Source: Datura wrightii
Taxonomy: Eukaryota; Streptophyta; Magnoliopsida; Solanales; Solanaceae
Direction: 5' to 3'
Assembly: GCA_035772735.1 (NCBI GenBank)
Contig: JASDFA010000010.1
Location: 35,155,501-35,219,500, forward strand
Length of the DNA stretch: 64,000 bases
The notes beneath the pieces were generated by a model that worked only from the letters and a program-made list of their open reading frames with translations, made no database searches and was not told the DNA's origin. Below are positions 11,348 through 23,096 of this stretch, piece after piece. The number at the start of each line of letters is the position of its first letter. Positions within the stretch are counted from its first letter, which is position 1. The position numbers and the translations under genes are program-made.

Positions 11348-14079
11348 AGGTCGTATCCCAGGGAGTCTGCAAGCCATGCTAAGTAGAGTCCTGTCCATGG
11401 ATGTGTTGTGCACCACATACTATGGGTAGGAGGCTGCAAGGCATGATAGGATGGTTACCCTTCCTTCTCAATCAGCCGTGCTTTAGAGCGATACAGTATA
11501 GGGTGGAGTCTCTAAAAACTTACCGTATTCTTTGATTACAGATACAAAGACAGATCAGCATTACCCTATTACAGGCAGAAGATCAGATATAGCAACAGAA
11601 GAAGGCATCAGCCAGTTACATGATAACTACGGCAGCAGGAGAAGGTACCCGAGACCTCCCAGCATGATACCTTTATCGGTACTATCCCCAGTATACGTTG
11701 ATAACGTCAGAATAGGAAGTCAGAAGTGTAATGTGTATACGAGTTGATTTATTTATTAGCTATATAAGATCTGATTAAGATTACAGACAAGGTCAGACCA
11801 CCAGGTAAGTATGAGAAAGAGAGGGAAATACAGGAATCCCAAATACATCTTTTGGATATGGTACCGTTAAATGCTTTTACTTGTTGCAATAAGAAAAGGG
11901 CTATTCCTACCTCTTGATTTTGATGCCAGTATAGTAAAGGGGCATAAGACTTGAGATGGGGCTGCCAAATCAAGCAGCAAGTAAAGATGGGCTGATTGAT
12001 CCTAGTAAGTATTGAAAAGTATAAAGAGCCTCTATGATTCTGTAAGTTGTGCAGACCCTTATGATAATAAGCCAGTAGAGGAAGTAAGACCGTCAGCTTA
12101 CCCGAAGCAGGGGTAAAAGACCTGTTAGTGATGGATGCCGGGTAATAGTCAAGTTCGAGTCAGAAAAAGGCCAAGTCTGCCACATATGTTAACAGATAGC
12201 AAGACATACCAGTAAGATTGTGGTTATGATCCAGTTGTGATATCAAAAGGGTGAGGGGTCATGTGAATCAGATAGGTCTGACTGCAAGTCAGGGGAAGTA
12301 TGAACTGATACAGGACCAACAATCTTGTTAACAATGAAGAGCAGGTACCTCGAACCCCAGAGTTCAGCTTAAGTAAGATGAGGGGAAGAAGCAGGAATGT
12401 CAGATCTTGTGGGGAAAATTATAATTACCCCCGGATTGATAAAATATCGTATTAAGGATTAAGCCTCGGGCTGATAGTAAGATTGCGGTTCAGAATACCG
12501 CAGTATGTCCGCTATGGAGAAGTTAAGAAGTTACCGATACAACAATTCTAATCTAGTGTGACCTAGAGATAAGGCCCAGCAGACAGTCATGGGCTCTCAA
12601 TATATGCCAAGTAAGGCCACAAGATTCGAACGTTGACCCCACATCGCAAGAGTGGCGGAATTTCAAACAGCAGACAATAACTAAAGTGTTTATGTTTGTT
12701 ACTTTCAGAATGGGGTGACAATACAATGAAATGTTAAGAGAAGGCAGGAGGTATTATTAGACCATAGAAGCAGTATATCATGTACAATATGAAATTTAGC
12801 AAAGTGTGTCAGAGATTACGTATCACAACAGAATTCAGTATGTATTGTACGTATTTATTAATATATATCTGTGCAGATAATAAATATGTTGTGAGCAGCT
12901 GCTAATAGGGGTTACAATCACACAGATGCATATTAGTGCTGGGAAGTATATACAAATTGCATTGCAGGACCCCTTGTCAAAAATAAAAAGAGAAAAGAGA
13001 GAGGAGAAAAAAAGAGAAAAGCGAAAGAGAAGGGGCAAGTTAAGTGTGATTTACGTACGAATCCATAGAAACTGTCTCAGCTCTCAGTTATTAAGTTAAC
13101 AGACTTATATGTTGTTGTCAGATCTAGGTTTTAGAAGCTTACAAGAGTTAGTAACCTGAATCAGATGGCTAGATGATAAGGGCACAGTTAGACAGTCTAA
13201 CGACTGGCTGGCGCTTGTACTGGTAGGGAAGCATCCCTAAAATTTATTAGCATTATTGCATATGCCAGAACCAGAATTTTTCCAGTATGTTAAGTGGTCG
13301 TACATCATTTTCCCAGCCTTGTAGGTGAGAGTCGACCTTAGTCAACCTAGCAATTATTACGTGGAACACCATGCAAGTTAGCCAGCCATCTGAGTCAGAC
13401 AAGCCCGTGGGCACCCCAAGAAAGGGTCCACATCAGTAGTCAGTGACAGACTAGTACTTCAGCTGGTTCTTATAAGGTATTCAGATACAAAGCCCTAGTA
13501 GAAGGCCAGTATTTACAGAATAGCTCATAAGACCGAGAATTCCCCAGAATAGCAGTATAAATCCAAGTGGATACACACAAGGTGTAAGAAAGTGATAGTA
13601 CCCTGTTAGCACAGTGTTTATTAAGACCAAGAGATCAGTAGACTCCCCGTGAAGATCCAGAGATTGATTGCCTGGGAGTAAGTTTGATTAAGCCCAGCCT
13701 TATAGTGGTTCAAGCAAAATAACAAAGCAATTTGATGCCCACAAGTCTGCAGTATGCATGAACTATAAGTACTCAAGTAGAATAGTTAGAGCATTGTTAG
13801 ACTACTGCCACATTCGGGTCATTCAACCCTACTATTCAGTTATTTAAGGTTATGCAGCCAGATCATTAGAGGTCATGGTCAATATCAGGACCCCCTGATC
13901 AGATACGAGCACATGGTGTGCAGATAGTCGTTCAAGGTTACCTTAGCAACAAGTAGCCTTAGCATGCGACCAGAAGGACAGATAAGCTCTAGCTATACCA
14001 GTAGATTACTTGTCAGATTCTCCGGCATAATAAACTAGTATGACCGTCAGTTATATGTCAATTTTTGTAAATGTGAATT
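11348..14079 (+). mobile_element. Element A: conserved non-coding internal region in place of gag-PR-RT
   Basis: There is no open frame that resembles gag, protease or RT on any strand, and stops are dense in all frames. The stretch is nonetheless collinear with 35551-38240 of element C, with long near-identical runs, so it is a fixed part of this family and not local decay. A splice-acceptor-like TTTGATTACAG ends at 11541. A purine block lies at 12979-13038 and is kept in C. Just after it the sequence reads GGGGCAAGTTAAG. Its role may be packaging or another RNA-level function; that is inference. Confidence 0.7.
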
Positions 14080-14640
14080 TTGGTTAAGTTTAGTAGCCTT
14101 TTTTGGTCACATTGTGTCGGAGGCTGGTGTACAGATAGATACACGAAAAATCGAAGTAGTGAAGACATAGCCTAGACCTACCACTCCGATCGAAGTACGC
14201 AATCCCTGCTGTTAGTCGGGTACTGCAGAGGATTTGTGGAAGGATTTTCCACCTTAGTAGCACCTCTGACTAAATTGACACAGAAGGCAGCAAAGTTCCA
14301 GTAGACTGAGGCGTGTGAGCAGAACTTCCAAGAGTTAAAATCCAGGTTAACATCAGCTCTAGTGTTAGTATCGCCAGGAGGTACAGAGGGTTGATGGAGC
14401 ATGGTAAAGTAATAGCTTATGCTTTCAGGTAGTTGAAGAAACGTGAAAAGAATTATCTTACCCATGACCTGGAGTTAGCTGCAGTAGTTTATGCCTTAAA
14501 GAGTGAAAATTCTGTACCACCCCGGAAAAGCAAATGTTGTAGCATACGCCCTGAGCCGAAAATCAATGGGGAGTTTGGCGTATTTGCGACCTGAGAAATA
14601 AGAGTTAGCCAGAGAAATTCATCAGTTAGCTGATTTAGCC
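14080..14640 (+). pseudogene. Element A: remnant of RT C-terminus and RNase H
   Basis: Broken frames give GTGAATTTTGG (CEFW-type end of the RT palm), a phrase like GHIVSEAG, then FQELKS- and VIAYAFRQL-like scraps of RNase H. Around 14503-14545 comes the YHPGKAN...LSRK-like end. Compare element G at 61180-61850, which retains these parts in order. Here the coding region begins abruptly inside the RT and is full of stops and deletions. Element C has lost about 450 bases more of it. Confidence 0.6.
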
Positions 14641-14649
14641 ATTCGAGTA

Positions 14650-16131
14650 ATGGAAACAGAAAATAACGGAGCGGTAATTCAGAATTCTGCTGTGTCATCA
14701 TTAATTACAGAGGTAAAAGAACGACAGTACAAGGACCCTGATTTAGTCCAGCTCAGAGATAGAATTCAGGAAGGTAAGGAGACAAATTTCCAAGTGGTTG
14801 AGGATAATGTGCTATGCTGTAAGGGCCGCCTCTGTGTCCCGAATGTTTCAGGGCTTCGCAGGCGGATCATGCATGAGGTACATTACGCTCGCTATTCCCT
14901 CCATCCAGGAGCGACGAAAATGTACCACGACATCAAAGACATCTACTGGTGGCCAGGTATGAAATCTGAGATAGCTGAATTTGTATCTAGATGTTCTAAC
15001 TGTCAGTAGGTGAAAGCAGAGCACCAGAAACTGGGTGGTTTGACGCAAGATATAACGGTGCCTATGTGGAAATGGGAAGCGATTAACATGGATTTTGTAA
15101 CAGGGTTACCCCGTAGCAGACGCAGAAATGATTCCATTTGGGTAATAGTTGACAGGCTGATAAAATCAGCTCATTTCCTGCCAGTAAAGGCTACCTTCTC
15201 GGCTGAGGATTATGCCGAATTATACATCAGAGAAATAGTTAGATTACATGGAGTACCGGTATCCATCATTTCAGATAGGGGAGCACAGTTCACAGCTAGA
15301 TTCTGGCAGTCGTTTCAGAAAGGTTTGGGAACGCAGATTAATTTGAGCACAACATTCCACCCTCAGACAGATGGGCAGGCTGAACGGACTATCCAGACGC
15401 TCGAAGATATGTTGCGAGCGTGTGTATTAGATTTTGGGGGTAATTGGGATGAGCACCTTTCGTTGATTGAATTTGCTTATAATAACAGTTACCATTCAGC
15501 TATTCAGATGGCGCCTTTCGAGGCATTATACGGGCGAAAATGTAGATCGCCAGTGAGCTGGTTTGAAGTGGGGGAATCAGCATTGGTTGGCCTAGACATT
15601 GTTCGGCAATCAGAGGAAAAGATAAAGCTTATCCGAGAACATTTACTGACTGCTAAGAGCCGCCAGAAGTCTTATGCAGATATGCGGCGCAGAAATCTAG
15701 AATTTGCGGTAAATGACTGGGTATATCTGAAGGTATCCCCGATGAAAGGGGTAATGAGATTCAGCAAGAAAGGCAAGCTTAGCCCGAGATTCATTGGGCC
15801 ATATCAGATTCGGCGAATAATAGGCCGAGTTGCATACGAATTGAACTTGCCTCCGGAGTTGGCATATGTTCACCCAGTATTCCATGTCTCTATGTTGAGG
15901 AAGTTCATAGGGGACCCTTCTACAGTAGTTCCAGTTCAAAATATTCAGGTCACAGAAGAGTTAGCATATGAAGAGGTTCCTGTAGCTATCTTAGACAGAC
16001 AAATCCGCAGGTTGAGGACTAAAGATGTTGCGTCTGTCAAAGTATTGTGGCGTAACAGGAATCGTGAGGAAATGACGTGGGAAGCTGAAGAAGATATGAA
16101 AGCCAGATACCCTCACCTATTCCAGGCCTAG
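14650..16131 (+). pseudogene. Element A: integrase with one stop codon
   Basis: Ty3/gypsy integrase, which inserts the cDNA into nuclear DNA. The first frame (119 residues) has the HHCC zinc-binding domain: His75/78, His85, Cys115, Cys118. A TAG at 15007-15009 follows, where element C has CAG (Gln). The same frame then continues for 373 residues with the catalytic triad Asp28, Asp89 and Glu125 of that part, a correct 35-residue gap between the last two. A GPY/F-type motif (RFIGPY) follows. The chromodomain-like Tekay tail ends in YPHLFQA. Apart from the one stop the protein looks sound. No RT or gag accompanies it. Suppression of the TAG, or complementation in trans, would be needed for function. 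Confidence 0.9.
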
Positions 16132-16359
16132 TCAGGCGACAGGTATGTTCGTATTATTACTTATGCAGTACCTTATAATTGTATGTGTGTGAATGAGAAA
16201 GATTGATACTTAGTTATCCAGTGGATCTAAAAATATTGCGTGCAGTACCTGTGTTGGACTTTTCTGCATTTTAGGTTTTTTCTATAGTCTATATTACAGG
16301 GGAAACTCTGCCGAAATTTTTCTAGAAAGTAAGTTAAGTAGTCCTCTAGATAACAGTGT

Positions 16360-16394
16360 ACATTCGAGGACGAATGTTCTTAAGGGGGGGAGAA
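16360..16394 (+). other. Element A: pre-PPT foldback and polypurine tract
   Basis: ACATTCG-AGGA-CGAATGT (16360-16377) is a perfect 7-bp stem with loop AGGA. It is followed by the polypurine tract AAGGGGGGGAGAA ending at 16394, where plus-strand DNA synthesis starts, directly before the 3' LTR. Confidence 0.85.
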
Positions 16395-17089
16395 TGTTAT
16401 ACCCCGAAGAATTCTAGGCACCTAAATGACCTATTCGCACGTTGGTTAAGCATATTTGAAGGCCATACGTGCTGGAGAAAGGCCCGGGGAAAGATCGGAC
16501 GAGAAACCTATCGAACCATCGCGGAAGGAGCCGTGGCAGAACCCCTCCGCGATGGCAGCGTGTCACGGAGGTGAGGCCTCCGCGTTGGCTCCGTGACACG
16601 TTGGCCTTGTCCAGGCCCAAGTATATAGAGCCCCACTTCGGTTTATTTTAGAATTAACTCATATAAATTTCCAAAAAACAGAGAGAAAATGCAGAGAAGG
16701 AAAAAGGATAGAAGAAATAATATAATTTTCGTCCGATTACGCTGCTAAACGTTGTCCAAACTCAAATTAAGTCCAGATACTGAGGTATTTAGCAGCAGAG
16801 AGCATTCCTACGGATTCAGTTTCGTGAAATACGGCCGACGAATCGTCGAGCCACCGAGCTAAGGTAAGTGGAATTGCTCTAAACTAGTGTCTATGTGTTC
16901 CTAGCTGTGAAGTGAATATTTCTCCCTTCTGGACCTCTGAAAAATAGCGAGTTTTCGACCGTCTTTCGATAAGCCTAAGTTTAGGCTATACACTATATCG
17001 AAAGTAATGTTGCTCTTTAAAATAAAGCTGTATTTAATATTAATTGACATATTTATGAATGCAGTTGGGAGAAAATAGCTGAAGTACCG
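16395..17089 (+). repeat. Element A: 3' LTR, first part
   Basis: Begins TGTTATACCCCGAAG and copies the 5' LTR up to GAAGTACCG, the target site of element E. It includes the same inverted-word module (about 16516-16600) and a TATA box slightly changed to TATATAG (16622-16628). Confidence 0.9.
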
Positions 17090-18549
17090 TGTTCGGTGTT
17101 CTGCTCAGGTTGGTATTATATATTATAAACCGACACGCAAGTGCACGTGGTCAAACAAGTAATAAAGTGGCTAAGTAGCCAAGTATCGATCCAAGGAGGC
17201 TCAAGATACGTAAAATTGCCTAGTTTACTATATTCCTATTTCACTTCTAATTATGCTAACAACAATGTAACCAATAGTTACTTGAGTTTTTGTTTCTAAA
17301 CTATATATACTACAATTAATAACAACTATTTACTTGTGAATTTAGACAATGGATATGAACATGCCAAGGTTAAGAACAAGTAATGAACTTGATAATCATG
17401 ATAATTTGGTTAATCTCTTCTTCATGTTGCTAGCCAAGAACATTAGCCTAGAAATTAAAACTTTCGTATTTAATTTCACTTTACAATCATAAACCATCCG
17501 TCTACATTTCTGTGATCAAATGCAATTTATGACCTAGCACTACAATTCCGGTTCCTAAATTGACTAATACGGCTTTCAAGTATATTTCTATCAGGAAAGC
17601 ACATCAAAACCCAATTTTCCCAAATCAAGTTAAGAACAATACCCTATTAATTCACAACTTTCCAATTTCTTGCTCTTTCGAGTGAAATTGGACTTTTTAG
17701 ATATACATTAATGTTGGCCAATCACTAATGCAGTAAGAACAAGAATTAATAGAACAACATTAAAGAAGAAGAAGAAAACCATATCATTTACAATCAAAAT
17801 TCATTACACATGTTCAAAACCTCAGCAAGGAAGAGAATTAGCCACTCATTTGTGGATTGATCATCCTAAAATGAGTGTAAATCATACGTACAATTGATAG
17901 AAAGAAGAAAGGAAGAGAAGAAATCCCTTAGCTTTTTTGTTCTTCAACTGCTACTAACCCACGTTCCTGCTCTCCACTTCTGAACTCAGTCTAAAAACTA
18001 AAAACTAATTAAAATAAACCTAAGTGTGCTATTTATACTAGTGGGAAATTTTTCTCGGAATAACAAGCTACGTGTCACGGAGGCCAACGCGGAGCACTGC
18101 CTCCGTGACACGGCGTGGACGCGGACCTTCACTGGAATTTCCAGGGTCTGGTAAATTAACCTCAACGTGGCACGGAGGCCATCGCGGAGGCCTCTCTCCG
18201 TGCCACGGAGCTGACGCGCAGGCACACTGGAATTTGCCATTTTAATTCATGTTCAGGCAGTGTGCTACCGCGATGGTAGCGTGGCACGGCTCCATCGCGG
18301 AGCCCCTATAAAATGTGCATTCCAAGGTCTTTTCCACGCTCGCATCCAAGTCCAACTCCGACATAGTCCCAACATGCATTTTAGCTCCTAAAAATCACAA
18401 TTACCTGCAAAACAAATGCTAATCATGTTGGTTAGTATAAATTCGCATTTTATTACTAATTACATGATATTATATACACATTGCACAACAAACAAGGTAA
18501 AAATGATACGTTTGAGTATCACTTGGGCATATAAATCTGCCCAAGATCA
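17090..18549 (-). repeat. Element E: 3' LTR
   Basis: On the plus strand it runs TGTTCGGTG...AAGATCA. In element orientation U3 holds three inverted-word foldbacks (18300 back to 18071), then the TATA box TATAAAT (18031-18037, minus strand). No gene lies in it; the minus frame at 17998-18240 is the hairpin region. Confidence 0.9.
18071..18300. promoter_or_regulatory. U3 inverted-word module of element E 3' LTR
   Basis: Three foldbacks. CGTGTCACGGAGG (18071-18083) pairs with CCTCCGTGACACG (18100-18112). CGTGGCACGGAG (18166-18177) pairs with CTCCGTGCCACG (18196-18207). CCGCGATGG (18268-18276) pairs with CCATCGCGG (18292-18300). The first two differ by T/A against G/C at the same paired position, so the pairing is kept. 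The 5' LTR copy is at 26614-26842, with a few arm mismatches. The module sits directly upstream of the TATA box in element orientation. Confidence 0.8.
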
Positions 18550-20475
18550 CTTACCCCACACTTAAATCCTTGTTCGTCCTCGAACAACACATACACAAAT
18601 CATGCAAATTACATCCCCACCTTCGTCACTATGGTGCAACAATTTACGCTACGGTCATACCGATTATTCAATTTTTTGCAAATCATCAAGAAAACATGTT
18701 TGGTCGTACAATACAATGACCTTTAATACATCAAGGCTTCCTAGACTTTAAGAATTGATTCTTGATATCGGCAAACTCATGCAAATCAGCTAATCAAGAA
18801 ATCCGACACGAAAATCAATCTTTCATCAAGCATGTGCCCTCACAACTCGAGAGAAACTTCCCCTTTATGTTCATGCAGCACACAAACATGCAAGTAGGGG
18901 CATATAAAAATTAATTTTACTCTCTCTCCCAAAAGAATTCACATGCCTCATGTCATGACCCATAAGCTTGCCCATAGTGTATTACTCCACTAATATAAAG
19001 AAATGCAATATAGGATCACGTAGGACTTTAATGGGTTGTAACGGGGCTATGGATCTAGTATATATATATATTGGATTAGCCAATAATAGTCGCTAGCATC
19101 CTTAAGCGCCTTTTCAACTCATTCCCATCGACTCATGGACATTGTTCCTCTCTTTTCTCTTTTTCTCCCATTCATGATGGTTTACTTTCATACAGCCCAT
19201 TTCATCAAACACACTTGACACAAAACAAAGGGTTTTCATGTACCCTCAATATCATTTAATTATAACAAGTGCCTCTTCAACATCATCTTTTCTTTCCTCA
19301 CTTTGCTTTTCTTTTTCTTTTCACTCTTTTCACTCTTTAACACTTTGGGAAACATTTTCTGTTCTTTGTAAGCGCTTAAGAGCTTCTTATAGACTTTAAG
19401 GCTAATGAAAAGAAGGAATAAAGCTTAGTTCATACAATTTTGGATAAAAGAAAGAAATCGGCTAAAGGCTCAACGGGCTGACTAGGGTATACAACATATA
19501 AAAAGGTAGAATTTGACAAGAAAAAAAATGGAAACTATCGGTTAAAACAAAGAAATGCCTACATCCTTTCCAACACTACACCTCCTTCATTTCATTTTGT
19601 ATACACACCAGGCAAGTTCTAGACAATTCACAATGACATGGAATAGCAATACCTCACTTCACACTTCATGCACATGCTCGAATCAAGATGCATTCACAGA
19701 CTCTTTAATTAGTCAATTACATGAATTCAAGATTAAGCCTCAATCATACTGAACCAAATTCTATAGCCTAGGTAACTCAACGTATTTACAGAATTGCATG
19801 CTTTCAAACGAATCACTTTCACATTTTGAACATCAATTACAACACGCAACGAAATTTTAGCAACCATAAGCAACTACAGTTCATTGATGCAATCCACCAA
19901 AGAAAAACTAAAAACAAATAAAAATCCTACTCCTACCGACTACATTTCCCTTAAGACGGTCGTCATCCATCCATCATAGGGAACGGTCACTAACTATGAC
20001 ATCGGTTCAATGGGACTATTCTCGGTAAAAGAACCGAAAACAAACTCCGAGAAACCCAAAAAAAATAAAAAAAATCGAAATTTTTTTGCAACACATCGAT
20101 CATTTCGATAGAAACATATTTACAAAAGATTTTGATAATTGCAAAATATGTTCGCAAAAATTTTGAAAAATATCGATCATGTCGATAGAGAAAGAAAAAA
20201 AAATATTTACAAAATTTACAAAATATTTACACTAGCAACCATAACTTTCAAAAACACACATCATTAACCACACAAACAAATATATGCAGATACATCACAA
20301 ATCAGTTCGCCACAGGGAAAGCACAAACATACATAAATATCAAGGAAAAATATACAGCGATTTAGAGCCTATGTCCCAGCACCTAACTACTCCCCACCCC
20401 ACACTTAAATCGAACACTGTCCCCAGTGTTCACAACAGTACAAAGCACAAAATTTTGGGTGGTGGAACTCCCGGC
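18550..20475 (-). mobile_element. Element E: PPT region and 3' UTR
   Basis: Adjoining the LTR is the polypurine tract, AAGTGTGGGGTAAG on the minus strand. Then comes the pre-PPT foldback TTGTTCG-AGGA-CGAACAA (18570-18587 on the plus strand as its complement). The rest, without genes, is the conserved Athila-type 3' UTR: a CTTT-rich tract (19280-19345; purine-rich on the sense strand), an AGACGGTCGTCATCC block near 19952, and the paired CATCGA/TATCGA palindromes (20094-20110, 20171-20187). It matches B and D throughout. Confidence 0.8.
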
Positions 20476-21695
20476 TCAGTCGAAATATTCGACTTCCTCA
20501 TCCGGTGCTGTGGCCTCGTCGCCTATATCTGAATCAGCTCCATCATCGTCATCGGACTCCACATCAGAGTCCTCACGACGTGTCTCCTCATCAGTAGGGA
20601 CATCGTCATCTGTCAGATCCACGAAGGCTGGCCCTACCCGACATAAGGCTCTGGCGTTCTCGCCAAAGGGGTAGTCCAGCTCCAACTGCCATAATTCCTC
20701 CTCGGTGGCTGGTCTCCCACCAATCCGTAGCTGAAGCATCTGCATGCCGAACATACGAGCCATGTACTGATCGTCACGAGCATGTCGCTCGCCCAAAGTC
20801 AATACTGGTCCATCTGTAGTGTCGGGGGCCTTAGTCTTTGTCACGTCGAGGGCCCTCGCTCCAACTGCGGGATATAATCCAAGGCTTCTTCCTCAATGTC
20901 GAGGCCTCGGAGGAAGGTGGTGATGAGTCCGCCAAACCCGTATCTGTGGCCCTGGTGCAGTCTGGCTCTCTTCATGGCGGATATTATTACCGCCCCAACA
21001 TTAATCTCAAGCCCTTTCATAAGGGCATACACCAAGCAGACACGGTCCCGGGTCACATCTATCATATGGACTCCCGGGATCAAACACGAACATACAATCT
21101 TCAGCCAGATTCTGGCCTCCCTGTTCATCTGCGAATAAGGCAGAGTCTGGTGGCAACCCCTCTCCTTATGTCTACTCCATCGGGCCGTGGATCGAGCACC
21201 ACACAACATACGTCTGATGTCGGCGTACGGTGGGGTGATGTTTAGCTGGCGGAGAACGTGGGCGTCTGTGTCCCGCGCTCCAACGATGGCATTCAGCTGC
21301 TGGGGTTCCAGAGTGACAATCTGCCCTCTGATTTTTATGGTGTGGCTCCTGATGGCCGGGTTTCAGTTTGCATAAAATTCCCAGACCAAGTGAAGGTTGC
21401 ACTCCTTGGGCTCCTGAAAGATAAAGCTGAGCCCAGCTTCCTCGATTCTCTGTACAATGCGAGGGAACTCCTGTGCGAGTGGTTCCCGTGCAATATGTTT
21501 CTCGGGGAAGTACTTGTTTTCTTTATGTTTCGCGTACCACTTCTTCCCTTCATCGGTGACCCATCTTGTTCCGTATTGGCGGCGTTGGCCGCGCGGAACA
21601 GCGGGTGCAGCTGGGACTGCGGTGCCCAGTCTCATCCTTTTCCTACCTGTGCCTGAGGTAGAAGCACCTTTGCCTTTATCTTGTTTGCTAGCCAT
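20476..21695 (-). pseudogene. Element E: PTP ORF, broken
   Basis: Same protein as the intact 410-residue copy at 29079-30311. The start MASKQDKGKG (21695) is basic and Ser/Gly-rich. A stop (TGA where B has TGG, in the EFYANW motif) interrupts it near 21373. The core with LVYALMKGLEINVGAVI follows in the same frame. A one-base deletion near 20842 shifts frame before the last 122 residues, which end in a long Asp/Glu-rich tail (VESDDDDGADSD...EVEYFD). The function of this family is not known. It occupies the place where some Athila elements carry an env-like ORF, but I see no signal peptide or membrane helix. Confidence 0.75.
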
Positions 21696-23096
21696 TGTAC
21701 CTGTCAATTTACACAAACAAGCACAACGTTAAGCTAAAAACTTGTTAACTTCGGCTAAGGTCGGGTTACACAACATTTACCCCACACTTACGCCTTAGCT
21801 ACTTCTACAAAATTACGGCAAAGATAACTCTAAGTACACCACAGACAACATCATAACTTCATGCTTAGTTCGTTCACAACAAAAATTCGACAGCATAACG
21901 GTTAGCGTACTACTCAGACTTCATACATCTAATCCCAATCCTACTATCGCTAACAATTCAACCATCGCACTTCGCAACAAAAACAACAACGAAATAAAAA
22001 CAACAATAAAAACATTCTATATACAATCTAATCTAAACAATCTAACCAATTCACACATTTTATGCATTTTCCCATAAAAGTTCGAGAATTAGTCGTCTTT
22101 TAACATTTACACAATATTTACCACGACTTCTCTCAAATAATAAACACAACCCGGCATCGATTTCATCAAATTATCAAGTGCCCAAGGCAAATTCAACAAT
22201 CCAAGCCCTAGAATATAATTCTACAATCAATTTTTGAGTTAGTCACATAATCGACAAGTTCAAATGCTAACTACAACAATCCGAACATAATCAATCACAA
22301 AATAATTCAACATCATGTTTAATTTCTACCTAGGGTGATATATCTCACCTCACATGCCCAAAATTGACACAAATTGCCAAAAATTGAGATAGACGATGAA
22401 AACATACCTTAGAATTGAAGAACCGAAGAAAATTGATGTTTTTCCTTGCCTAGGAACGTGGCACGGTGCTTGGGGAGGGGGAAACGGGTGTTTGGTCGCG
22501 GAGGGAAGAGGGAAATGGGGAAAAATGGGGCAAAATCATGGGTTTATTTAAAGAAAACACGCGGGTCACCGGGCAACCCGGTTTGACCCGGCATTGAATA
22601 AAGGGCAACGTGTCACGGAGGGTAACGCGGAGCCCCTCCTCCATGACACGAAGCCAACACGTTGGCTTACTGGATTTTTGAAAAATCCGGATTTTGCCTT
22701 CAACGTGTCACGGAGGGTAACGCGGTGCCTTACCTCCGTGACACGGCGCCAACGCGCCAGTGCACTGTTACTTCGATAAATTTGATTTTTCATACCTTGC
22801 CTCATTTTCTCGATTCCATGTATATTTCCTCCGTTATACCTGAAAATCACCTCACTAAACAAAAATTGGTTAAATTAATAGATTTCCCTAACTAAAAATA
22901 AAAAATATTAACTAAAATGAAAATCTAAACCTAATCAAGAAAAGAAAAAGAAAACTAAAACTTGGAAATAGACAATAAAAACAAAAATAAAGATAAAAAC
23001 TAACTACACTGTGCAAAAGAAAAAAAAAATATTTTTCTCACGGGTTGCCTCCCGTGCAGCGCCTGGTTTACCGTCGCGGCTCGACGTCCTTTAAGC
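21696..23096 (-). mobile_element. Element E: spacer between gag-PR and PTP ORF
   Basis: About 1.4 kb without a gene, AT-rich except for two GC-rich foldbacks: CGTGTCACGGAGG (22609-22621) with CCTCCATGACACG (22638-22650, one mismatch), and the same word at 22704-22716 with CCTCCGTGACACG at 22733-22745. At 23039-23056 lies the post-pol foldback CACGGGTTGCCTCCCGTG, followed by a conserved 35-base phrase up to CTCGACGTC. All are shared with B and D. Confidence 0.75.

Noticed and set aside
14178..14465. Minus-strand frames at 14178-14701 in element A
   Set aside because: They are opposite the decayed RNase H region and have no recognisable domain.
20476..21695. PTP ORF as an env-like protein
   Set aside because: No signal peptide, membrane helix or fusion-like segment is visible; only its position after pol matches env of other elements.
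20838..21732. Plus-strand frames opposite the PTP ORF (also 29521-30336 and 47000-48302)
   Set aside because: They are antisense shadows of the PTP reading frame, whose biased codons leave the other strand open.
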